Positions 16,937-25,643 of a DNA stretch of 64,000 bases are shown here, in pieces (the stretch's first letter is position 1; every line of letters begins with the position of its first letter). The translations under genes and the position numbers were made by a program. The notes under the pieces were generated by a model that was not told where the DNA came from, made no database searches, and was given only the letters and a program-made list of their open reading frames with translations. The DNA comes from DASYPQ01 sp041488095. Lineage in GTDB: Bacteria > Planctomycetota > UBA1135 > GCA-002686595. Location of the stretch: positions 1-64,000 of the forward strand of contig JBGPOP010000019.1 in assembly GCA_041488095.1 (NCBI GenBank). The letters run 5' to 3'.

Positions 16937-18355
16937 ATGGACCTCGAGCCCCTCAAGATCGAACGCAAGGAGCCCGCGCGCAGCGGCCGCGGCAGAGGAT
17001 CCCGCTGGATCGGCCCTGCGATTGTCGTCCTGGCCCTCTCCGGCCTCGCGTGGCTCTTCCGAGCGCCGATCATGGGCTTCGTCGACACCCTGCGCCTCCC
17101 GGAGGTGAAGACCATGACCGTCCGCAAGACCAGCCCGGCCTCCGCTGCGGTCGCAACGGGCACGTCGGCGAACGGCTACATCGTCGCCAAGACGCGCGCG
17201 GCGCTCTCCGCGGACACGCCCGGGCGCATCGTGCAGCTCAATGTGCAGGAGGGGTCGGTCGTCAAGAAGGGCGACATCGTCGCGCGCCTCTATTCCGAGG
17301 AGATCGCGGCGTTCCTGCGCCGGGCCGAGGCCGACCTCGCGCTGGCGCAGGCGGGCGTGCAGCGCGCCCAGGCGGAGAGGAAGGTGAACGAGGACGATCT
17401 GGCGCGACTCCGCTCCGCCCAGAAGTCCGCCGAAGCCGACCTCGCCCAGCAGCAGGCGGTGCTCGCGCTCGCCGACCTGGAATTCAAGCGTGCGTCGAAG
17501 CTCCTCGAGGAGGGCGTGGGAACCGCCGAACGCCGGGACCTGGCGCAAGGCCAGCTCGACGCCTCCAAGGCGCAGGTGGATTCGGCCAAGGCGCGTCTCG
17601 AGACCGCGGCGCGGGCGGCGGCGCAAGCGGAGTCGCAGCTCGCCGTCGCCGGAGTGGCCGAGAGGGAGGCGCAAGCTCGGGTCGACGGGATGACCGCGAC
17701 GCGCGACCAGGCCAAGGCGACCCTCGAGAAGACGGAGGTTCGCGCGCCCTTCGACGGCATCGTCGTGCTCAAGGACGCCGAGGTCGGTGAGGTCGTCAGC
17801 CCGAACGTCCAGGGCGGCACGAACGCGCGCGGCTCGGTCGTCACGATGGTCGACTTCGCCTCGCTCGAGGTGCAGGCCGAGGTGCCCGAGACGAACCTCG
17901 CGGCCGTCGTGATCGGTCGTCCCGCGAAGATCTACCTCGACGCGTACCCCGACAAGCCCTACCCGGGCCACGTCGATCGCATCTGGCCGACCGCGAACCG
18001 CACCAAGGCGACCGTCGAGGTGCGCATCGCCTTCCTCGAGCGCGACGACAAGCTGCGCCCCGAGATGGGCGTGCGGGTCGTGTTCGAGGCCGAGGGAGCA
18101 GCGCAGCGCCCGCCGTCGGCGCAGGACGATGCGCAGCCTGTGGTCCTGATCCCCCGCGAAGCCGTGGTCAAGTCCGCGGGCGCGAGCGGAGTGTTCGTGC
18201 TCGAGCGCGACCGCGTGCGCTTCGCGAAGGTCGCGCTCGGCGAGGAGCGCAGCGGAAGGGTCCTCGTCCAGTCCGGGATCTCGGACGGGGACGTGATCGT
18301 GGTCGACCCGCCGACGAGCCTCGAAGACGGGGACCGGGTCCGAGTGAGGGGCTGA
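16937..18355 (+). CDS. Membrane fusion (HlyD/MacA-type) adaptor protein of an ABC system
   Basis: A 472-residue protein with a basic cytoplasmic N-terminus, one membrane helix (about 25-42), a split barrel-sandwich (lipoyl-like) domain flanking a long Ala/Glu/Arg-rich coiled coil (about 115-265), then beta-barrel and membrane-proximal domains. Motifs include NGYIVAKTRAALSADTPGRI and EVRAPFDGIVVLKDAEVGEVVSP. It is the first gene of a four-gene operon with an ATPase and two permeases, as in MacA-MacB exporters. The coiled coil should reach an outer-membrane channel, but no TolC homologue is encoded here. Confidence 0.9.
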   Translation: MDLEPLKIERKEPARSGRGRGSRWIGPAIVVLALSGLAWLFRAPIMGFVDTLRLPEVKTMTVRKTSPASAAVATGTSANGYIVAKTRAALSADTPGRIVQLNVQEGSVVKKGDIVARLYSEEIAAFLRRAEADLALAQAGVQRAQAERKVNEDDLARLRSAQKSAEADLAQQQAVLALADLEFKRASKLLEEGVGTAERRDLAQGQLDASKAQVDSAKARLETAARAAAQAESQLAVAGVAEREAQARVDGMTATRDQAKATLEKTEVRAPFDGIVVLKDAEVGEVVSPNVQGGTNARGSVVTMVDFASLEVQAEVPETNLAAVVIGRPAKIYLDAYPDKPYPGHVDRIWPTANRTKATVEVRIAFLERDDKLRPEMGVRVVFEAEGAAQRPPSAQDDAQPVVLIPREAVVKSAGASGVFVLERDRVRFAKVALGEERSGRVLVQSGISDGDVIVVDPPTSLEDGDRVRVRG

Positions 18356-18371
18356 GAGCGAAGGAGGAGCG

Positions 18372-19082
18372 ATGGCGACGGCGATCGTCCAAGTCCGTGG
18401 GTTGACCAAGACGTACACACGCGGCGGCGAGAAGCTGACCGTGCTCGACGGCCTGGACCTCGACATGGAGGAGGGCGGGTTCTACGCCCTCATGGGCCCG
18501 TCGGGTTCGGGCAAGACCACCCTGCTCAACATGGTCGGCGGCCTCGACCGTCCCGACGCGGGGGAGGTCGTGGTCGCGGGCGAGGATCTCGGCGCGTTGA
18601 GCGGAGCGGCGCTCGCCGCGTGGCGATCGCGCACGGTGGGCTTCGTGTTCCAGGGATTCAACCTGATCCCCGTCCTGAGCGCGCTCGAGAACGTCGAGCT
18701 GCCGCTCAAGCTCACGCGGCTCTCGCGTCGCGAGCGGCGGGAGCACGCCGAGTACGTGCTCGGGCTGGTCGGGCTGTCGGACCGCATGCATCACCGGCCC
18801 GGACAGCTCTCCGGGGGCCAGGAGCAGCGCGCCGCGATCGCGCGGGCGGTCGTCACCGATCCCAAGCTGATCCTCGCGGACGAGCCGACGGGCGACCTCG
18901 ACCGGGTCTCGGCGGGCCAGGTGCTCGACCTGCTCGGGAAGCTGAATTCCGAGCTCAAGAAGACGATCCTCATGGTGACGCACGACCCGCACGCCGCCGA
19001 GCGCGCCCGGACGATCGTGCACCTCGACAAGGGACAGCTCGGCCGGGTGGAAGAGAAGCAGGGTGCGCTCCAGCGCGCGTGA
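18372..19082 (+). CDS. ABC transporter ATP-binding protein (MacB/LolD class)
   Basis: A 236-residue ATPase with all nucleotide-binding motifs: Walker A GPSGSGKTT (42-50), signature LSGGQEQR (146-153), Walker B ILADEPTGDLD (to Asp170-Glu171) and a switch His in MVTHDPH. A strong ribosome-binding site (AAGGAGGA) precedes ATG 18372. It would power the two FtsX-type permeases that follow; class members drive extraction or mechanotransmission of lipoproteins and exported molecules rather than classical uptake. The substrate is not predictable. Confidence 0.94.
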   Translation: MATAIVQVRGLTKTYTRGGEKLTVLDGLDLDMEEGGFYALMGPSGSGKTTLLNMVGGLDRPDAGEVVVAGEDLGALSGAALAAWRSRTVGFVFQGFNLIPVLSALENVELPLKLTRLSRRERREHAEYVLGLVGLSDRMHHRPGQLSGGQEQRAAIARAVVTDPKLILADEPTGDLDRVSAGQVLDLLGKLNSELKKTILMVTHDPHAAERARTIVHLDKGQLGRVEEKQGALQRA

Positions 19083-19089
19083 GCACGAG

Positions 19090-20253
19090 ATGCCGTCCTT
19101 CAAGCTCGTCTGGCGCAATCTACTGCGGCGCCCGCTGCGCGCGCTCCTGACGGTCGCTTCGCTCGCGATCGCGATCTTCCTGATCTGCGCATTGCGGACG
19201 ATGATCACGACGATCGCAGCCGGCGTCGAGAACGCCAACCCGCGGCGACTCGACGTCATGTCCTCCAGCGGCCTGTTCAACGAGCTGCCGCTGAGCTACC
19301 AAGCCAAGATCGAGCGCGTTCCCGGCGTCGAGAAGACGACCAAGTTCCAGTGGTTCGGAGGCTACTTCCGCAGCCAGAAGCACTTCTTCGCCCAGTTCGC
19401 GATCGATCCCGAGACGATGTTCGACATGTATCCCGAGTGCAAGGTGCCTCCGGAACAAATCGAGGCGTTGCGCAGGACTCGCGCGGGCTGCATCATCGGC
19501 CGATCGCTCGCGAAGAAGTTCGACTGGAAGATCGGCGACACGATTCCGCTGATCGGTGCGCTGCATCCCCGTCCGGATTTCAAGGCCTGGGAGTTCCAGG
19601 TCGTGGGCATCTACCACTCGGACGTTCCGAGCTTCGACAATCGCACGCTGTTCTTCGGCTGGGACTACTTCGAGGAGACGCTCAAGGCCGGAGGCGTGCC
19701 CCCCGGCGTCGGCGTGTACGCGATCCGGGCCACGCCCGACGCGAACATCGAGCGGGTGATCGCCGACGTCGAGGACCAGTTCAAAGACAGCGAGCAGCGC
19801 ATCGACTGCGCCACGGAGGCCGAATTCCAGCGCCAGTTCCAGACGATGTTCGGCAACATCCCGCTGTTCCTGGGGTGGATCGGCGGCGGCGTCCTGATCG
19901 CGATCCTGGTGGCGTGCATCAACACGATGCTGATGTCGATGCGCGAGCAGACGGCCGACGTCGGAGTCCTCAAGTCGCTGGGCTTCACCGACGGCTCGGT
20001 GTTCGGGCTGTTCATGGCCCAGGCGATGTTCCTGTGCCTGGTCGGCGGCGCCATCGGCCTTCTCGTCGCCTGGTCGACGCAGCGCCCGATCGCTGCATTG
20101 ATCGAGATGATGTTCCCCGGGTACTCGATCACACCGCAGACCTTCGCCCTGGCCGCGGTCGTGTCGCTCGTGCTGGGAGTGCTCGCGGGGATCCTCCCGG
20201 CCGTGCGTGCGCGGCGCCTGCGCTGCGTCGAGGCGCTCCGAGCGACGGATTGA
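19090..20253 (+). CDS. FtsX/MacB-type ABC permease, first of two
   Basis: The start is set at ATG 19090, 7 bases after the ATPase stop, giving 387 residues. The layout is that of FtsX permeases: helix 1 (about 17-37), a large periplasmic MacB-type core (about 40-255, including FFAQFAIDPETMFDMY), and three C-terminal helices (about 266-290, 318-338, 355-378). The cytoplasmic loop MREQTADVGVLKSLGFTDGSVF between helices 2 and 3 is the usual ATPase-coupling segment. Its TGA overlaps the TTG start of the next permease. The two permeases likely form a heterodimer. Confidence 0.9.
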   Translation: MPSFKLVWRNLLRRPLRALLTVASLAIAIFLICALRTMITTIAAGVENANPRRLDVMSSSGLFNELPLSYQAKIERVPGVEKTTKFQWFGGYFRSQKHFFAQFAIDPETMFDMYPECKVPPEQIEALRRTRAGCIIGRSLAKKFDWKIGDTIPLIGALHPRPDFKAWEFQVVGIYHSDVPSFDNRTLFFGWDYFEETLKAGGVPPGVGVYAIRATPDANIERVIADVEDQFKDSEQRIDCATEAEFQRQFQTMFGNIPLFLGWIGGGVLIAILVACINTMLMSMREQTADVGVLKSLGFTDGSVFGLFMAQAMFLCLVGGAIGLLVAWSTQRPIAALIEMMFPGYSITPQTFALAAVVSLVLGVLAGILPAVRARRLRCVEALRATD

Positions 20254-21482
20254 GGTGCATCCTGCTCGTCCCCATCACCTACAACCTGCGCAGCCTCTTG
20301 GTCCGCAAGAGCGCGACGCTGCTCACGGTCCTCGGCATCGGCGCGACCGTCGCCATCGTCTCCGGCGTCCTCGCGTTGCGGCAGGGATTCAGCACCATGT
20401 TCACGTCCGGCGGACGGGACGACCTGGCGGTGTTCCTGCGGCCCGGAGCGACGAACGAGGGCGACAGCCAGTTCAGCCGCGATCGCGGACTCAAGCTGAT
20501 CAAGACCGTGCCGGAGATCGAGGTCGGCCCGCACGGCCCGCTGGCGGCGATGGAGGCGTATCTCGCCGTGCTCCTTGCACCGAAGCGCGGGGGCCTGACC
20601 AACGTGCCGTTGCGCGGCGTGCAGCCGATGACCTTCGAGATCCGCCAGGGCGAGATCGCGATCATCGAGGGCCGCAACTTCACGCCCGGCACGGACGAGC
20701 TGATCGTCGGCTCGCGCCTGGTCGACCGGATCGAGAACTGCCATCTCGGGGACCTGATCACCTTGAACAGGACGCCGTTCCGCGTCGTGGGCGTGTTCGA
20801 GCATCCCGGCCAGTTCGGCGGCGAGATCTGGGGCGACCTCGACCGGTTCCTGTCGACCATGGGCCGCTACGGACCCAATCGGGTGATCGCGAAGCTGAAG
20901 CCCGGCACCGAGCTCGGCTCGCCGGATCCGGCCAAGGTGCTGTTCAGCGACGACCCGCCCGAACCGACGCCGGGATCGCTGGCCGCGCGGCTGCTCGAGG
21001 ACACCGAAGTCCCGGCCAAGGTCTACACGGAGAAGCAGTTCCTCGCATCCCAGACGGTGATGCTCTCGTACATGCTGGTCGGTCTGAGCCTCGCTCTGGC
21101 GGTGATCATGGGGCTCGCTGCCGTTTTCACGGCGACGAACACGATGCTCTCGGCGATCGCCGCACGGACGCACGAGATCGGCATCCTGCTCGCCCTCGGC
21201 TACCGGCCGCTCCCGATCTTCCTGTCGTTCCTGTTCGAGGCGCTGCTCCTGGGTGTGATCGGCGGCTTGGTCGGCTGCCTCATGGCGCTGCCCTTCAACG
21301 GCTTGAAGGCCGGCACGATGAACTTCCAGACCTTCACCGAGATGGCCTTCGCCTTCCGCGTCACCTCGTCCGTCCTGCTGACGGCCGTGGTCTTCTCCCT
21401 GATCCTCGGCCTGCTCGGCGGCGCCTGGCCGGCGTTTCGCGCCGCGCGGATGCGACCGACCGTGGCGATGCGGAGGGAGTGA
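20250..21482 (+). CDS. FtsX/MacB-type ABC permease, second of two, with a TTG start
   Basis: No ATG or GTG lies near the 5' end. The best start is TTG 20250-20252, which overlaps the TGA of the previous gene (TTGA) and gives the expected N-terminus RCILLVPITYNLRSLLVRKS, 410 residues in all. Helix 1 is at about 20-40, a periplasmic core with beta-rich sequence (FEIRQGEIAIIEGRNFTPG) spans about 45-270, and three C-terminal helices follow. The coupling loop AIAARTHEIGILLALGYRPL is intact. It ends the operon, 3 bases before the convergent DUF255 gene. Confidence 0.88.
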   Translation: MRCILLVPITYNLRSLLVRKSATLLTVLGIGATVAIVSGVLALRQGFSTMFTSGGRDDLAVFLRPGATNEGDSQFSRDRGLKLIKTVPEIEVGPHGPLAAMEAYLAVLLAPKRGGLTNVPLRGVQPMTFEIRQGEIAIIEGRNFTPGTDELIVGSRLVDRIENCHLGDLITLNRTPFRVVGVFEHPGQFGGEIWGDLDRFLSTMGRYGPNRVIAKLKPGTELGSPDPAKVLFSDDPPEPTPGSLAARLLEDTEVPAKVYTEKQFLASQTVMLSYMLVGLSLALAVIMGLAAVFTATNTMLSAIAARTHEIGILLALGYRPLPIFLSFLFEALLLGVIGGLVGCLMALPFNGLKAGTMNFQTFTEMAFAFRVTSSVLLTAVVFSLILGLLGGAWPAFRAARMRPTVAMRRE

Positions 21483-21485
21483 ACG

Positions 21486-23270
21486 CTATTCCCCGCGCTC
21501 GGTCCGCGCCATGAGCGCGGCCAGCCGCGCCGGGTCGGGTGTCTCGGCGTAGCTGCCCCGGCCGCGATGCACGTAGGCGCGCGCGGGCTCGAACAGCGTC
21601 CTCGGCCCCGGCAGGCCGAACCGCTCGAGCAGCTCCACGTCCTCGATCGGATCCACGACCTGCACGATGCGGCTCGCCACGTAGGGCTTGAGCGCCGCCG
21701 CGCGCAGCGCGCGCGTGGCCTCGGCGCCCTTGGGCCCGACGATCGTGACGTGGACCGGCTCGTTGAAGAGCAGGTCGACCGCGCGCGCGTATCCGGCCAC
21801 GAAGTGCCCGAAGCTCTTGTAGTCGCCGGCGAAGGAAGCCAGCGTCGCGCGCGCGGCGTCCGCGTAGTCGTCGTCTCGCACCAGGTGCGAGAGGCGCAGC
21901 AGCGCCTCGGCCATCACCGAGTTCTCCAGGATCGAGATCTGCCGTTGGCGCAGCCCTCCGCGCGCGCCCGGGTCGTGCAGCGTGTCGTAGAAGCCGCCTC
22001 CCTCGCTCCGGTGGCTCTCGATCGTCAGGTCGGCGAGATGGCGCGCGACCGGGAGGTAGCGGTTCTCTCCCGCGAGCTGCACCGCGTCGATCAGCGAGCG
22101 CAGCACATAGGCCTGGTCGGTCAGCAGTCCCGGAAGATGAAACGTCCCGTCCCAGTAGTGGTAGACGCCGTCGCGCTCGTCGTACAGCGCCTCCAGCAGG
22201 AAATCGAGCGTCGCCAGGGCCTGCTCGCGATGTCGCGGTTCGTCGAGCACGACCGCGGCCTTCAAGAGCGAGCTCGTCGCCATCGCGTTCCAGTTGGCGA
22301 AGATCGTGGGATCGCAGGCCGGCGCGCCCATCTCGCGCCGCGCCGCGAGCGTCGGCAGGTGCGCGTAGGCCGGGCTCGCGTCCTGGCTGCCCTTGAACGC
22401 GCGCGTGGCGCGATCGAGCAGTGTGCCCTGCATCCACGCGAGCACGCCCTGCGCCGTCTTTCGGAACGAGTCCTCGCCCAGCGCCTGGAACGCCTCCAGG
22501 TAGGCATGGAGCCTCTGCGCGTTGCTGTCGAGCATCTTCTCGTAGTTGGGCGCGCTCCAGTCCGGCTGCGTGGCGTAGCGGTAGAAGCCGCCCTCGACCT
22601 GGTCGTGGATCTCGCCCTCCTCCATCCTGCGCAGCGTCCGTCGCACGAGAGCGAGCATCGCCGCGTCGCCCGTCTGCGACCAGCGGATGAGGAGGAAGTC
22701 GAGTGCCTCGGGGTGGGGGAACTTGTTCTCGCGGCCCCATCCTCCGTGGATCGGGTCGGAGGTCTCGAGCAGCGTGTGCGCCACCTGCTCCACGATGTGC
22801 AGGGAGAGCGCAGGCTCCGCGGAGGCCGCGGGCTCGAGGGTCGGCGCGGTCACCCCGGATCTCCCCGCGCCCGCCGGGGAGGCGCGCTCGCCCTCGGCCC
22901 GCGCTAGCCGCGCGCGGATCGCCTCGCGGCTCCTCGAGTACACCTCCGACACGAGCTCCAGCCGCGCGACGAGCTGGTCGGGTTCGAGGAAATGGTCCGC
23001 TCCGAGCACCTCTCCCGTGTCGTCGAGCCAGGCCAGCGTGGGCCAGCCGCCCTTGGAGTAGCGCGCGTCGATGTCCGGGCGACGGTCCTTGTCGACGCGC
23101 ACGGGGACAAAGCGCTCCGCGACGAGCCGCGCCACGCGCGGGTCGACGAAGACCTTGCGCTCCATCTCGCGGCTCCAGCGGCACCACGCGGCGCGGATGA
23201 AGAGCAGAACCGGCACGCCGCGCTCGCGCGCCGCGGCGAAGGCCGTCTCACCCCATTCGAGCCAAAGCAT
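21486..23270 (-). CDS. DUF255 (YyaL/SPATA20-like) thioredoxin-fold and alpha/alpha-toroid protein with altered CxxC
   Basis: ATG 23270 gives 594 residues. The N-terminal thioredoxin-like domain (1-110) has the family pattern, including VFVDPRVARLVAERFVPVRVD, but the usual CHWC active site reads C30-R-W-S33, so the second cysteine is serine. Residues about 165-560 form the glycosidase-like helical toroid with GGWGRENKFPHPEALDFLL and NYEKMLDSNAQ, both strong family signatures. The family is widespread and poorly understood; a thiol or sugar-epimerase-like role has been proposed but not shown. The Ser change rules out a normal dithiol redox cycle. Confidence 0.88.
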   Translation of the reverse strand: MLWLEWGETAFAAARERGVPVLLFIRAAWCRWSREMERKVFVDPRVARLVAERFVPVRVDKDRRPDIDARYSKGGWPTLAWLDDTGEVLGADHFLEPDQLVARLELVSEVYSRSREAIRARLARAEGERASPAGAGRSGVTAPTLEPAASAEPALSLHIVEQVAHTLLETSDPIHGGWGRENKFPHPEALDFLLIRWSQTGDAAMLALVRRTLRRMEEGEIHDQVEGGFYRYATQPDWSAPNYEKMLDSNAQRLHAYLEAFQALGEDSFRKTAQGVLAWMQGTLLDRATRAFKGSQDASPAYAHLPTLAARREMGAPACDPTIFANWNAMATSSLLKAAVVLDEPRHREQALATLDFLLEALYDERDGVYHYWDGTFHLPGLLTDQAYVLRSLIDAVQLAGENRYLPVARHLADLTIESHRSEGGGFYDTLHDPGARGGLRQRQISILENSVMAEALLRLSHLVRDDDYADAARATLASFAGDYKSFGHFVAGYARAVDLLFNEPVHVTIVGPKGAEATRALRAAALKPYVASRIVQVVDPIEDVELLERFGLPGPRTLFEPARAYVHRGRGSYAETPDPARLAALMARTERGE

Positions 23271-23374
23271 CCCGGATCCTGATAGCAAATGCAGCTAGGC
23301 CGGGGAATCGCTCCGACCGAACGAGGCCGCCGCGCATCCCCGCAGCCCCCTCGGAGAGCGGCGGGAGAGCCGCC

Positions 23375-23797
23375 CTACTCGGCGGCGCGCACCGCGCTGC
23401 GTTCCACGGGAGCGGGCAAGGGGACGGTCCCGACGTCGAGGACCGGGCAGTCCAGGTAGAGCTGGTCGAGGTCGTAGTACTGCCGCGCCTCGGGCTGCAG
23501 GACGTGCACGACCACGTCGACGAGGTCGATGAGCACCCACCAGCCGAGATCTGTGCCCTCGGCCTTGGCATGGCGCTCGCCGAATTCCTTGAGCCGCGTG
23601 TGGATCTCGCTGTAGATCGCCTTGACGTGCGGCCGGGAGTTACCGGTGACGAGCACGAAGTAGCTCGCGATCTTGATGTGCTCGGAGACGTCGTAGACCT
23701 TGACGTCGACACCCTTCTTGGTCTGGGCGAGATGCGCCGTCAGAGCGGCGAGCTGCTTGGCTTCGATGGGGGGTGCTCCGGCTCGGGACGACGTCAT
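23375..23797 (-). CDS. rsfS: Ribosomal silencing factor RsfS
   Basis: A 140-residue RsfS/Iojap family protein. Signatures are KKGVDVKVYDVSEHIKIASYFVLVTGNSRPHVKAI near residues 27-61, the GWWVLIDLVDVVVHVL block near 84-100, and the YYDLDQLYLD ending. The family binds ribosomal protein uL14 and blocks subunit joining under nutrient limitation. About 30 residues extend past the usual end (PVLDVGTVPLPAPVERS). It is the only clear translation-related gene in the window and could serve as a phylogenetic marker. A 104-base gap separates it from the downstream DUF255 gene on the same strand. Confidence 0.95.
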   Translation of the reverse strand: MTSSRAGAPPIEAKQLAALTAHLAQTKKGVDVKVYDVSEHIKIASYFVLVTGNSRPHVKAIYSEIHTRLKEFGERHAKAEGTDLGWWVLIDLVDVVVHVLQPEARQYYDLDQLYLDCPVLDVGTVPLPAPVERSAVRAAE

Positions 23798-23892
23798 TCT
23801 ACGCGGAGCTAGAAGCCCTGGCGAGGTCTGGATCCGCCCCAGGCAGCAGGCGAAGTCGAGGCAGGCGAGGCGTGAGGTCGCGGAGCGAGTGA

Positions 23893-24546
23893 TCAGATCG
23901 CCGTCGGCGGGCTCGCCGATGGATCGCCTGGGCCCTCACGCCTGCGCTTCCAGGCGCGCCAGATCACGATCGCCGTCATGGCGAAGACCGCGAAACCGAG
24001 GATGAAGTGCAGATCCTTGACCGTCTTGCGCAGCATGTCGATCGAGCCGCCGAAGATCCTCCCCAGCCAGATCGAGGCCGGCACCGAGATCAGCACGCCC
24101 AGCACGTCCAGGAGCAGGAAGCGCGGAAAGCCCATGCCCAGCGTCCCGGCCACGAAGTAAGCGGGAATGCGCAGTCCGGGCATGAACCGGCACGAGAACA
24201 CCACCCAGTTGCCGTGCAGGGAGAAGCGCCGCTCGAGCTTGCCGAAGCGCTCCGGGTGCAGGATCTTGGCCGCCAGACGGCTCTTGAGCGCCGCGAGTCC
24301 CCAGTGCCGACCCAGCCAGTACGGGATCGAGTCCCCGATCAGGATGGCCGCCGAGCACACCACCGTGATCTGCACGAAGTCCACCTTCCCCTGGTACAGC
24401 AGGATCCCCGACCCGATCAGCGTCACCTCCTCCGGCAGCGGCAGCCCGAGCCCGCACAGGAGCAGCACCGTGAACGGGGCCAAGTAGTGGAACCGCCCGA
24501 AGAGGGCGGTCACGTAGTCCGCGAGTCCAGACCAGGCGGGGAACAC
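23893..24546 (-). CDS. DedA family (VTT domain) membrane protein
   Basis: A 217-residue integral membrane protein with a GTG start at 24546. It shows the DedA pattern: GLPLPEEVTLIGSGILLYQG with the conserved acidic residue, a GDSIPYWLGRHWG loop, FSCRFMPGLRIPAYFVAGTLGM with the conserved arginine-proline re-entrant motif, and further C-terminal helices. Recent work on the family supports lipid scramblase or flippase activity for undecaprenyl phosphate or phosphatidylethanolamine. The specific substrate here is unknown. The promoter should lie in the gene-less stretch upstream. Confidence 0.92.
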   Translation of the reverse strand: MFPAWSGLADYVTALFGRFHYLAPFTVLLLCGLGLPLPEEVTLIGSGILLYQGKVDFVQITVVCSAAILIGDSIPYWLGRHWGLAALKSRLAAKILHPERFGKLERRFSLHGNWVVFSCRFMPGLRIPAYFVAGTLGMGFPRFLLLDVLGVLISVPASIWLGRIFGGSIDMLRKTVKDLHFILGFAVFAMTAIVIWRAWKRRREGPGDPSASPPTAI

Positions 24547-24983
24547 GGGGCCGAGATGCTATCGGGAATCTGGCCCACACCGATGTGCAAACCCGACCTC
24601 CGGGTCGGAAGGAATTTCGGGATGCGATGAAACCGGACGGCCGGCCCGGGGTCATCGACGACATCGGATCTGCCAACCGACCTGGTCATCGCTTTCAGGG
24701 GTTGATCCCCAGCGGGAGCCCGACCTCCACCGCTCATCCGGTCAGGCTCCGAAGGGGCTTCGTGGCGATTTCATGTGCCTGGTCGGGGGATGCTCTTCTG
24801 CCCACCACACTCGACAAGAGCAGCAGCTGAGCGGGACTCCATTCGTTCACAGGGCACTTTCCGGAGGCGGTCCGGGGGCTCCAATTCGCACCCCGACCTC
24901 GCCTTGGGAGATCGGGTTGCAGGCTTTCCATGGAAATCTCGACCATCCATGAAACTCGGAGCACAGCGACGTGGGCCAGATTC
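24547..24983. other. 437-base gene-less stretch with imperfect inverted-repeat ends
   Basis: This is the only interval above 300 bases without a supportable gene. Short open frames cross it on both strands, but none has a credible start, ribosome-binding site or recognisable sequence, and its G+C content looks lower than its surroundings. It contains a perfect 12-base palindrome, TTTCCATGGAAA (24925-24936), a CCGACC/GGTCGG hairpin (24593-24608), and inverted repeats at its two edges, listed separately. It probably also holds the DedA promoter. It could be a degenerate small mobile element or a non-coding RNA locus; I cannot choose from one copy. Confidence 0.5.
24566..24983. repeat. Imperfect 23-bp terminal inverted repeat bounding the gene-less stretch
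   Basis: The left arm, 24566-24588, reads GAATCTGGCCCAC followed by ACCGATGTGC. The reverse complement of 24961-24983 reads GAATCTGGCCCAC followed by GTCGCTGTGC. That is 20 of 23 positions identical, with the first 13 perfect. The right arm begins directly next to the stop codon of the gene at 24984. I see no target-site duplication at the edges. The arrangement resembles a short non-autonomous (MITE-like) element, but a transcript-end structure shared by two genes is also possible. Confidence 0.45.
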
Positions 24984-25643
24984 TCAGCGGAGAGCACGGC
25001 CCTCCAGGACCTTCCCCCTCGCGCGCCCAGCCGCCTCGCCCGCGTGAGGGTAGCCCTTCGCTGCGGCGCGCTCGAAGGCGTCGGCTGCCAGGCGCCAAGC
25101 CTCGGCGGAGGTTGGGGGCCAGGCTCGGTCCGTTTCGGGGAGGGAGCCCAGGAAGGCGAATGCGACGCCGCGCTCGAAGAGGAGCGCGCCGGGGTCGCGT
25201 GAGACGGGCTCGCCCCGCTCGAGCGTGTCGAGGCCGGCACGGATCCAGCGGGCGCGGGCGCCGGCGTCGGGTTCGCGCTGGAGCGACGCGCGTTCGTAGA
25301 GGAAATGGTGCGCGAGGAAGATCCAGCCCTCGGGATCGCCGGGATCCAGGCGCAGCGCGGTCTCGGCGCGCGCGTAGGCGCGCGCCGTCTCGCCGCGGCG
25401 CAGCGCGAGGTCGACCCGCACCCACTGCGCGCTGGCTGCCAGGCTCGCCACGGGCCCGAGCAGGCGCTCGAGCAGGGAACCCTGGCGAGCGCGCGGTGGC
25501 TGCCCGCCGGAGCGCGCGATCGACCAGGCCAGGAGCGCGGCGACGGCGAGCCAGCCGGCCGCCCACAGCGTCCATCGCGCCCGCAACGGGATCCTTCCCG
25601 CCCGCCACGGAGATCTCCTCGATCGATCGGGGACCCCGTTCAC
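24984..25643 (-). CDS. Membrane-anchored TPR-like protein, third gene of an ABC-2-type module
   Basis: The start is GTG 25643, overlapping the stop of the preceding membrane gene (GTGA). The product has 219 residues: a basic N-terminus, one membrane helix (about 24-42), and then helical repeats of TPR type, for example GETARAYARAETALRLDPGDPEGW and a C-terminal LAADAFERAAAKGYPHAGEA. Upstream frame extension does not look like protein. Coupled translation with an ABC permease and ATPase suggests an accessory role in that system. Family not recognised beyond the repeats. Confidence 0.72.
   Translation of the reverse strand: MNGVPDRSRRSPWRAGRIPLRARWTLWAAGWLAVAALLAWSIARSGGQPPRARQGSLLERLLGPVASLAASAQWVRVDLALRRGETARAYARAETALRLDPGDPEGWIFLAHHFLYERASLQREPDAGARARWIRAGLDTLERGEPVSRDPGALLFERGVAFAFLGSLPETDRAWPPTSAEAWRLAADAFERAAAKGYPHAGEAAGRARGKVLEGRALR

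Noticed and set aside
16937..21482. Naming the four-gene exporter macAB
   Set aside because: The architecture fits, but two separate permeases and a stand-alone ATPase differ from MacB, and no TolC is present, so a specific symbol would overstate it.
24734..25240. Minus-strand open frame of 168 codons spanning the gene-less stretch and the TPR gene
   Set aside because: No ribosome-binding site, no recognisable domain, and most of it lies out of frame over the well-supported TPR-like gene.
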